Made by a program: the position numbers and the translations under genes
The notes under the pieces: generated by a model
The model's input: only the letters and a program-made list of their open reading frames with translations
What the model was told of the DNA's origin: nothing
The model's database searches: none
Part shown: in pieces, positions 1-5,017 of the stretch
How positions within the stretch are numbered: the stretch's first letter is position 1
Layout of the letters: each line of letters starts with the position of its first letter
Source of the DNA: Actinomycetota bacterium
GTDB taxonomy: Bacteria > Actinomycetota > Acidimicrobiia > Acidimicrobiales > Palsa-688
Reading direction: 5' to 3'
Assembly (NCBI GenBank): GCA_023489205.1
Contig: JAMDDF010000139.1
Span: 1-5,232 of the forward strand
DNA length: 5,232 bases

Positions 1-130
1 CCAGCGGTGCCCCCGGCAGGGGCGCTCCCCACGCGGGCGGGTTCGCGTTGCCCTCACCACCCCACCCTGAGGGCAGCCCACCTGCGTCACCCCAACCCGG
101 TCCTCGCGGCCAGCCGCTCTCGTCGGACAT
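1..130 (-). CDS. Partial divergent gene, N-terminus only (hypothetical protein, Gly/Pro/Trp-rich)
   Basis: On the minus strand an ATG (plus-strand CAT at 128-130) opens a frame of 43 codons that stays open to the left edge, so the gene's body lies outside the window. The translation begins MSDESGWPRGPGWGD and has about 12 Gly, 8 Pro and 4 Trp in 43 residues. Such a low-complexity, disordered N-terminus is often seen ahead of membrane or regulatory domains in actinobacterial proteins; that comparison is family knowledge, and no function can be given. Ribosome-binding sequence is weak (AGAG about 10 nt upstream). A TAGAGT box on the minus strand (plus 140-145) fits a TANNNT -10 element and would put the transcript start almost at the ATG, so translation could be leaderless; this is inference. 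The competing reading is a Pro-rich C-terminal tail on the plus strand ending at TAA 144-146. I prefer the minus gene because of its clean ATG and composition. Confidence 0.45.
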   Translation of the reverse strand, partial: MSDESGWPRGPGWGDAGGLPSGWGGEGNANPPAWGAPLPGAPL

Positions 131-204
131 ATCGGCGCAACTCTAACCTGGCGGGGGCACGGCAGTGTTGACTTGAAAACCGGGTCGCGCTCACGGGTGT
201 CTGT

Positions 205-211
205 AAGGGAG
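205..211 (+). promoter_or_regulatory. Ribosome-binding site of the MFS exporter gene
   Basis: AAGGGAG lies 9 nt upstream of the ATG at 221 and is a good Shine-Dalgarno match. It decides the start: the longer reading from TTG at 173 would add 16 polar residues, has no comparable site in front of it, and would place this Shine-Dalgarno inside the coding sequence. Confidence 0.7.
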
Positions 212-220
212 ACTGAGGGC

Positions 221-2017
221 ATGAGCGATGTGAGGACGAGCAACGGGACGCGGCGCGGGGGCCAAGAGGTGGGAGCAGAAGACCCTTACAAGGGGAAGTG
301 GTCGACGCTGTCCAACACGACGCTCGGGATGCTGATGGCGACGATCGACGCCTCGATCGTGCTCATTTCCCTGCCTGACATCTTCACCGGTATCAAGCTT
401 GACCCTCTCACACCAGGCAACACGAGCTACTTCTTGTGGTTGCTGATGGGCTACATGCTGGTTACAGCCGTACTGGTAGTGAGCTTCGGGCGCCTGGGGG
501 ACATGCTCGGGCGCGCCCGGATGTACAACATGGGCTTTGCCATCTTCACCGTCTTCTCGATCATGTTGTCACTCACCTGGATGCACGGTCGAGAGGCCGC
601 TCTCTACATGATCGTCATGCGCATCTTCCAAGGGGTGGGCGGAGCCTTCATCATGGCCAACACCGGCGCCATATTGACCGACGCCTTCCCGCCCAACCAG
701 AGGGGCCTGGCGCTTGGGACCAACCAGGTGGCAGCCATCGCTGGTTCGTTCATCGGGCTGGTGCTCGGCGGAATCCTCGGGCCACTCGACTGGCGCCTGG
801 TCTTCTGGGTTTCCGTCCCAGTCGGCGTCGTAGGCACCATTTGGGGGGTCGTCAACTTGAAGGACAAGGGTGTGCGGAGCCCGGCTAGGGTCGACTGGCT
901 GGGCAACGCCACCTTCGCCATCGGGCTGATAGCCCTCCTGGTCGGGATCGTCTACGGCATTGAGCCCTACGACGGGCACACCATGGGTTGGACGGACCCC
1001 TTGGTGCTGGCCGCCCTCATCGGCGGAGCCGCGGTACTGGCTCTGTTCGGATGGATCGAGACCAAGGTCGAGGCGCCGATGTTCATGATCTCGCTGTTCC
1101 GCATACGGGCCTTTGCTGCTAGCAATGTCGCAAGCTTGATGGCGGCCCTCGGGCGCGGCGGCCTCATGTTCATCCTCATCATCTGGCTCCAAGGCATCTG
1201 GTTGCCCGAGCACGGCTATAGCTTTGCGCACACACCCCTGTGGGCCGGCATATTCATGCTCCCCCTGACCGGAGGCTTCCTCGTGGCGGGCCCCGTCTCG
1301 GGCTACCTTTCGGACCACTTCGGAGCGCGTCCGTTCGCCACTGGGGGCATGCTCGCCGCCGCCCTCAGCTTCGGGCTCCTGGAGCTGCTCCCGGTCAATT
1401 TCCCATACGGCCTGTTTGCGCTGATCATATTCGTGAACGGGCTAGCAATGGGCCTATTCGCTGCGCCCAACCGGGCCGCGATGATGAACTCGCTACCGCC
1501 GGACCAGCGCGGACAAGGTTCGGGCATGGGGGCAACGACGATGAACTCTGCAATGGTGCTGTCCATCGGCATCTTCTTCACGCTAATGATCGTGGGGCTG
1601 TCGGCTGACCTGCCCACGTCGCTCTTCAACGGCCTCACGGCCCACGGCGTGGGCGCAGCCGCCGCCCGCAAGGTCGCGGATCTTCCGCCAACTTCGTCGC
1701 TTTTTGCCGCCTTCCTTGGCTACAACCCGATCGAGAAGCTCCTCGGCCCGAGTGGCGTGCTCACACACTTGCCGCGCAGCCAGGCCACCTTCCTCACCGG
1801 GCGGTCCTTTTTCCCCAAGCTCATAGCAGTACCCTTCGGCCGCGGGCTCCATGAAGCGCTCGACTTCGCCGTTGCCGCGTGCCTTGCCGCCGCCACGGCG
1901 AGTGCCATGCTCGGCAAGCGGTCGTCCTACAAACCACGCGAACAACTGGGTACGCCGCCGTCGTCGGGGCCCGCCACGCGAGCTGAGCCGGCGGAGGCGA
2001 CCTCGCTCCCGCGATAG
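221..2017 (+). CDS. DHA2-family MFS transporter (14-helix drug exporter type)
   Basis: A complete 598-residue integral membrane protein, predicted to export a small hydrophobic compound in exchange for protons; the substrate cannot be read from sequence. The start is ATG 221 with a good ribosome-binding site. The first ~28 residues are polar and cytoplasmic. TM1 carries the DHA2-type signature IDASIVLISLP (from about residue 42). Motif A, GRLGDMLGRAR, is at about 90-100 between TM2 and TM3. The motif-B arginine with QGVGGA follows at about 134-142. A motif-C-like glycine-rich helix, GSFIGLVLGGIL, is at about 175-186, then WRLVFWVSVPVG, where many relatives have Asn instead of Ser before the VP. 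A second A-like loop, GYLSDHFGARP, is at about 361-371. About 80 residues separate the penultimate from the last helix (about 462-542), a long presumably extracytoplasmic segment. The final ~35 residues are a polar tail. The gene is monocistronic in view and convergent with xylB. No regulator gene or clear promoter is seen next to it. Confidence 0.93.
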   Translation: MSDVRTSNGTRRGGQEVGAEDPYKGKWSTLSNTTLGMLMATIDASIVLISLPDIFTGIKLDPLTPGNTSYFLWLLMGYMLVTAVLVVSFGRLGDMLGRARMYNMGFAIFTVFSIMLSLTWMHGREAALYMIVMRIFQGVGGAFIMANTGAILTDAFPPNQRGLALGTNQVAAIAGSFIGLVLGGILGPLDWRLVFWVSVPVGVVGTIWGVVNLKDKGVRSPARVDWLGNATFAIGLIALLVGIVYGIEPYDGHTMGWTDPLVLAALIGGAAVLALFGWIETKVEAPMFMISLFRIRAFAASNVASLMAALGRGGLMFILIIWLQGIWLPEHGYSFAHTPLWAGIFMLPLTGGFLVAGPVSGYLSDHFGARPFATGGMLAAALSFGLLELLPVNFPYGLFALIIFVNGLAMGLFAAPNRAAMMNSLPPDQRGQGSGMGATTMNSAMVLSIGIFFTLMIVGLSADLPTSLFNGLTAHGVGAAAARKVADLPPTSSLFAAFLGYNPIEKLLGPSGVLTHLPRSQATFLTGRSFFPKLIAVPFGRGLHEALDFAVAACLAAATASAMLGKRSSYKPREQLGTPPSSGPATRAEPAEATSLPR

Positions 2018-2028
2018 GCGGCGAGCTC

Positions 2029-3489
2029 TCAGGACATATCACCAACGCCTCCGTAGGAGCCCGAGCTCCTGGCCGCGCGCTTCCAACGTTCGAACGTAGC
2101 CGCTAGACGTTCATGCGCCGAGGGGTCGGGCTCTACCCTCTTCGTCCAACGCACCCCGTCTCGTGGACCAACCGGTATGCCTGCAGCACGGGCACCGAGA
2201 AGGGCCGCACCTCGTGCTGAGGCATTCGGGTCGTCGACGACTAGCAGGGTCTTCCCAAGCACGTCGCAGAGCAACTGCCGCCACGCACCGTGAAGGGTGC
2301 CGCCCCCCGCTAGGTACGCAAATGGGACTTGGCCGAACTCTGGGAGGCTTTGGGCGGCTTCGGCAATAGAAAACGCTACGCCCTCGAATACCGAGCGAAA
2401 GACATCGGCGCGGTCGTGCGCCAATTCGAGGCCGAAAAACCCGGCTCTCGCGGAACTGTCCATCGCCGGCGACCTCGCCCCGGTCAGATGGGGCACGAAG
2501 AGGGCGCCGCGAGCGCCCGCTGGCGCGGCGCCAAAAAGCTGGTAGGCCTCTTCCCAGGTGCTTCGGAAAGTCTTGAGCACCCAAGAAAGTGCCACTCCTG
2601 CTATCTGCACGGCGGCCAGCGCGTACCACTGGCCCCCGTTTGCCGCGGCGAACACGTGGTAGCGACGCTCCGGGTCAGGGTGAGGGGCGTTGCGCAGGGT
2701 GACCACCTGTGCGGCCGAACCAACCGTCACCTGGACGGCTCCGGCGTCCGAGAGGCCCGTGCCGACCAATGAGGCCGCTGTGTCGGAGGCACCGAAGGCA
2801 ACAGGTGTGCCTGCTGGCAGCCCGAGCAGGGCGGCTGCCCCCTTGGAAAGTGGGCCCGCGAGCGCTCCGGGTTCGCCGAGGGGCGCAAGCAGCGAGGGCC
2901 GGAGGCCTAGGCCCGTCACCACGGTCAATGCCCAGGTGTTCGCTGCCAAGTCGAAAAGCAGTGTGCCCGAAGCGTCCGTGGGCTCACTCCCCGCCTCGCC
3001 GAGGAGGCGCAGGCGCAACCAGTCCTTGGGCTGAAGGGCCCAGGCCGCTCCCCGGAGGACATCTGGCTCGTGGGACGCCAACCAGTGGAGCAGCGGGCCG
3101 GCCATACCAGGCACCAAAGGGTTGCCCAGTACCGACAGCGTCTCGCGAGGAAGCGCGCGGTAGGCCGCCAGGTCTTCCTGCGCGCGCTGGTCGAGCGAGA
3201 GCATCGCCGGGCGCAGGGCCTCCCCGTCTGAGCGCGAGAGAACCACCCCGTGCATTTGACCCGACAGGCCGATGGCACCGATGGGTACTTGGGCAGCGCC
3301 AAGCGCCCCCTTGACGGCAGCAACCGCGGACTGCCACCAATCCTCGGGGTCCGACTCAGACCAGCCCGGGCGCGGCTCGGAGAGCCTGATGGGGGCCGAA
3401 GCGGCACCTAGCTGGGCGCCGCTTTGGTCCAACACGACGGCCTTCGTCGAAGCAGTCCCGATGTCGATGCCAAGCAAGCAGGACCCCAT
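2029..3489 (-). CDS. xylB: Xylulokinase (FGGY-family carbohydrate kinase)
   Basis: A complete 486-residue cytoplasmic kinase, the usual xylulokinase length, predicted to transfer phosphate from ATP to D-xylulose to give xylulose 5-phosphate for the pentose phosphate pathway. Visible motifs: the N-terminal phosphate-binding LLGIDIGTASTKAVV with Asp9; SGQMHG at about 76-81, whose Met-His pair matches the substrate-contact pair of E. coli XylB; DASGTLLFD at about 172-180; GASDTAAS with Asp236 as the likely catalytic base; the FGGY signature region around 328-354 (FVPHLTGARSP, then ARAGFFGL); and the ATP-site AGGGTLHGAWRQ from about 394. No key residue is missing. The gene is second in a unit with the LacI-type repressor, 8 bp after its stop. 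The start is set by homology: 36 further upstream codons overlap the repressor gene and look noncoding. No Shine-Dalgarno precedes ATG 3489, so translational coupling is likely; TTG 3477, preceded by GGGG, is an alternative. Other FGGY kinases (ribulo-, glycerol-, fuculokinase) fit the QMHG motif less well. Confidence 0.92.
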   Translation of the reverse strand: MGSCLLGIDIGTASTKAVVLDQSGAQLGAASAPIRLSEPRPGWSESDPEDWWQSAVAAVKGALGAAQVPIGAIGLSGQMHGVVLSRSDGEALRPAMLSLDQRAQEDLAAYRALPRETLSVLGNPLVPGMAGPLLHWLASHEPDVLRGAAWALQPKDWLRLRLLGEAGSEPTDASGTLLFDLAANTWALTVVTGLGLRPSLLAPLGEPGALAGPLSKGAAALLGLPAGTPVAFGASDTAASLVGTGLSDAGAVQVTVGSAAQVVTLRNAPHPDPERRYHVFAAANGGQWYALAAVQIAGVALSWVLKTFRSTWEEAYQLFGAAPAGARGALFVPHLTGARSPAMDSSARAGFFGLELAHDRADVFRSVFEGVAFSIAEAAQSLPEFGQVPFAYLAGGGTLHGAWRQLLCDVLGKTLLVVDDPNASARGAALLGARAAGIPVGPRDGVRWTKRVEPDPSAHERLAATFERWKRAARSSGSYGGVGDMS

Positions 3490-3497
3490 ACGCGCGG

Positions 3498-4595
3498 CTA
3501 GCCGGCAGGCCGAGCGCCATGGGGTCTGAGCGCCCCCGCGCTGGCAACTGGTACGGCACCACGGCGCGCCGAGGTCTCCTTCGCCAAACAACCACACGAC
3601 TCCCGATGGACAAAGACACCGGGAAGCCTGACCCGCCTCGGCTCTGACGTGCCGTCTTTGTCAGCCATGCGCCTAATCAACAGTTCAACGGTCTTGCTCG
3701 CTATCTGCGACACCGGTTGGGCAATGACAGTGAGCCGCGGTTGGAACACGTCGGCGAACTCCAAGTCATCGAACGCCGCAACCGCCACGTCCTCGGGCAC
3801 GCGCAACGACCGCTCGCGAAGTGCCCTGAGGACCCCTATGGTCATGTAGTTGTTACCAGACACCACGGCCGTTGGTGCGTTCCTGCGTTGCAAGAGCTCG
3901 CCGAGGGCACGTTGCGCCGGGTCGGCAGCAGATTTCCCTGAGACGACAAGCTCGCGGTCCCGGCTCAACCCCGCCCGCTCAAGCCCGAGCTCGTAACCAT
4001 GCACCCGTTCCTCGGTCGTGGGCAAGCTCCTAAGCCCGCTAACGAAAGCAATCCGCGTGTGCCCGAGGGCGGCGAGGTGCTCGACCAGGCTGGCCGTCGA
4101 CTCGACGTTTTCGACTCCCACCTGGTCGAAGCGATCGTCCATGAAGCGGTCGAGGAGCACTGTCGGGACCTGCTCCTCCAAGAGCTTGTCGAGGACCGCT
4201 CGCCTATCACCTCCAGCGGGCGCCAGCACCACCCCGTCAACGCGTCGGCTGAGGAGCATATTGACGGCTTCGGCCTCCGACGCTACCTGATCCCGGCTAT
4301 CCGCAAGCACCGAGCTATAGCCTCGCCTGCGCCCGGCACGGTCTATGGCAGCTACCACCGCCACGAAAAAACGATTCGTAAGCGCTGACATTACGATACC
4401 GATCAGATGGGTATCCGACGTCACCAACGAACGGGCCACCCGGTTGGGCAAATAGCCCGTATCCTCGATGACCTTCAACACCCTGTCCCGGGTGTCGGCG
4501 TTTACGGGCCGCGTCCCGTTCACCACATGGGACACCGTCGACACCGAAACCCCAGCGCGCTTGGCGACGTCGGCCATGGTAGCCGGCGACTTCAC
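3498..4595 (-). CDS. LacI-family transcriptional repressor of the sugar locus
   Basis: A complete 365-residue DNA-binding repressor. The LacI helix-turn-helix is at about 5-30 (ATMADVAKRAGVS, recognition helix around VSTVSHVVNGT) and the hinge helix PNRVARSL at about 50-57 supplies the leucine that in this family wedges into the central CpG of the operator. The sugar-binding core, of the periplasmic-binding-protein type, runs from about 64 (HLIGIVMSALTNRFF) to the family-typical RESCGC near 335, followed by about 30 extra residues. Pocket candidates Asn74, Phe76/77, Asp149-Arg150, Arg197 and Asp276 resemble aldose-binding members such as RbsR, but several are common throughout the family, so the inducer stays open. 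I chose GTG 4595 because Thr-6 belongs to the domain and GGTGGGTGG precedes it; ATG 4577 is the alternative. The reading up to 4871 is rejected because it translates the operator. The gene is first of a unit with xylB and lies about 63 bp from a double operator, implying autoregulation. Confidence 0.93.
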   Translation of the reverse strand: MKSPATMADVAKRAGVSVSTVSHVVNGTRPVNADTRDRVLKVIEDTGYLPNRVARSLVTSDTHLIGIVMSALTNRFFVAVVAAIDRAGRRRGYSSVLADSRDQVASEAEAVNMLLSRRVDGVVLAPAGGDRRAVLDKLLEEQVPTVLLDRFMDDRFDQVGVENVESTASLVEHLAALGHTRIAFVSGLRSLPTTEERVHGYELGLERAGLSRDRELVVSGKSAADPAQRALGELLQRRNAPTAVVSGNNYMTIGVLRALRERSLRVPEDVAVAAFDDLEFADVFQPRLTVIAQPVSQIASKTVELLIRRMADKDGTSEPRRVRLPGVFVHRESCGCLAKETSARRGAVPVASAGALRPHGARPAG

Positions 4596-4636
4596 CAAGC
4601 CACCCACCCACCTCGTGCCACGTCGCCCATGGCCCG

Positions 4637-4664
4637 ACGCTAGCACAGGAACTCCCGCGTACAA
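4637..4664 (-). promoter_or_regulatory. Putative promoter of the repressor-xylB unit
   Basis: On the minus strand a weak -35, TTGTAC (plus 4659-4664), is followed after 16 bp by TAGCGT (plus 4637-4642), a TANNNT-type -10 preceded by TGC, which makes it an extended -10. The start point would fall near 4630, leaving a leader of about 35 nt before GTG 4595. The -35 lies inside the operator palindrome, so bound repressor would block it. A second candidate further upstream is GTGACA (plus 4704-4709) with TACAAG (plus 4680-4685) and an 18-bp spacer, whose -10 also lies in the operator. Both are consensus matches by eye only. Confidence 0.35.
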
Positions 4665-4687
4665 GCGCTTGCGCAAGCGCTTGTACG
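4658..4687. promoter_or_regulatory. Double LacI-type operator (perfect 30-bp palindrome)
   Basis: The 30 bp read identically on both strands: two 15-base arms with no spacer. Inside are two copies of the 10-bp palindrome CAAGCGCTTG (4662-4671 and 4674-4683), separated by CG, with centres 12 bp apart. Each copy has the AAGC/GCTT core around a central CpG that is characteristic of LacI-family operators. It lies about 63 bp in front of a LacI-family gene and between divergent units, where such operators are usually found. The most likely binder is that repressor, controlling itself, xylB and the transporter. Whether one or two dimers bind cannot be told from the sequence. Confidence 0.8.
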
Positions 4688-4697
4688 GCGCTACGAT
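4669..4697 (+). promoter_or_regulatory. Putative promoter of the sugar transporter unit, within and beside the operator
   Basis: On the plus strand TTGCGC (4669-4674) and TACGAT (4692-4697) are 17 bp apart. The -10 fits TANNNT and matches four of six consensus bases; the -35 keeps only TTG. The -35 lies in the middle of the operator, a sensible place for repression. If real, the transcript would start near 4704 and carry a leader of roughly 310 nt before the TTG at 5018. No better promoter was found nearer to the gene, but weak activator-dependent promoters cannot be excluded. Confidence 0.3.
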
Positions 4698-4776
4698 GAG
4701 CGGTGTCACATAGGTACTGCTGGCAAGGGGGCAACAACGAGCAGCTGGGGCACTGACGACTCGCCCTCGGCCACCT

Positions 4777-4801
4777 CGGCCAGGCTGAAGTAGCCTGGCC
4801 G
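4777..4801. repeat. Inverted repeat, 10-bp arms with 5-nt loop
   Basis: CGGCCAGGCT, loop GAAGT, then AGCCTGGCCG form a perfect 10-bp stem, the strongest hairpin in the intergenic region. No T-run follows on either strand, and no gene ends here, so it is not an ordinary intrinsic terminator. It lies within the possible long leader of the transporter transcript, or upstream of the promoter if transcription starts later. It could be a leader structure, a second protein-binding site or chance; the sequence does not decide. Confidence 0.6.
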
Positions 4802-5003
4802 TGAAGGGTGCGCCGTCGGGCCAAGGACCGCTCCTTGCCGCGGCCACGAGATCTAAGCGACAAGACGGCACACACCTTTAACAGGTGCCTATTGTCAACT
4901 CCACTACACGGGGTCCCGCTTACTCCTCGATGCCACTTGGCTTGCAAGTGCAATCAACAAGCTGACGAGACCGGCCAACAAGCAAATACACACACAACCC
5001 AAC

Positions 5004-5010
5004 AGGAGGA
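5004..5010 (+). promoter_or_regulatory. Ribosome-binding site of the sugar-binding protein gene
   Basis: AGGAGGA is a near-perfect Shine-Dalgarno; 8 nt separate AGGAGG from TTG 5018. It is the reason for choosing this rare start codon over the in-frame GTG at 5090, which has only a weak site in front of it. Confidence 0.8.
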
Positions 5011-5017
5011 AGTCAAC

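Larger units (their letters stand above)
4596..5017. other. Divergent intergenic control region between the repressor and transporter genes
   Basis: This 422-bp stretch holds no gene I can support. Its left third carries putative divergent promoters and the 30-bp operator palindrome. The middle and right parts hold four short inverted repeats: 4777-4801 (10-bp arms), 4822-4837 (CAAGGA/TCCTTG), 4867-4889 (inner CACCT/AGGTG) and 4934-4950 (CACTTG/CAAGTG). An 8-bp direct repeat, CAACAAGC, occurs at 4955 and again at 4976. The last ~70 bases before the transporter gene are rich in A and C and poor in G on the plus strand, as expected of an unstructured ribosome-loading leader. No tRNA, riboswitch of a class I recognise, or insertion sequence is visible. 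Confidence 0.7.

Noticed and set aside
125..133. 9-bp word GGACATATC repeated at 125-133 and 2032-2040
   Set aside because: Too short, without flanking similarity or duplicated target; overlapping a start codon and a gene end respectively.
173..220. Longer N-terminus for the exporter starting at TTG 173
   Set aside because: The 16 added residues are polar without family support, and a good Shine-Dalgarno at 205-211 points to ATG 221.
569..1318. 249-codon open frame antisense to the exporter
   Set aside because: Asp/Glu/Gly/His-rich shadow of a high-GC membrane-protein gene; no start signal or recognisable domain, and the plus-strand gene is clear.
2086..2097. 12-bp perfect palindrome ACGTTCGAACGT in the xylB tail
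   Set aside because: It lies in coding sequence (ATFERW) and no related copy is seen elsewhere; probably chance.
2709..3314. 201-codon plus-strand frame opposite xylB
   Set aside because: Arg/Pro/Gly/Ala-rich shadow translation; the minus-strand kinase explains the sequence completely.
3490..3597. N-terminal extension of the kinase by 36 codons
   Set aside because: It precedes the family's universal GIDIGT start region, is Trp/Cys/Arg-rich, and overlaps the repressor C-terminus in another frame.
4379..4388. TAAGCGCTGA inside the repressor gene as an auxiliary operator
   Set aside because: Only the AAGCGCT core matches, and AGCGCT also occurs in the exporter (about 1855) and kinase (about 2863) genes, so it is not above background.
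4596..4871. Repressor reading frame extended by 92 codons
   Set aside because: The extra part translates the operator palindrome (as YKRLRKRLY) and promoter region; LacI proteins begin close to the helix-turn-helix.
4801..4881. 26-codon plus-strand frame from GTG 4801 in the intergenic region
   Set aside because: No ribosome-binding site, starts in a hairpin arm and has no recognisable features.
4930..4965. Short plus-strand frame MPLGLQVQSTS as a leader peptide
   Set aside because: No Shine-Dalgarno before ATG 4930 and no run of regulatory codons.
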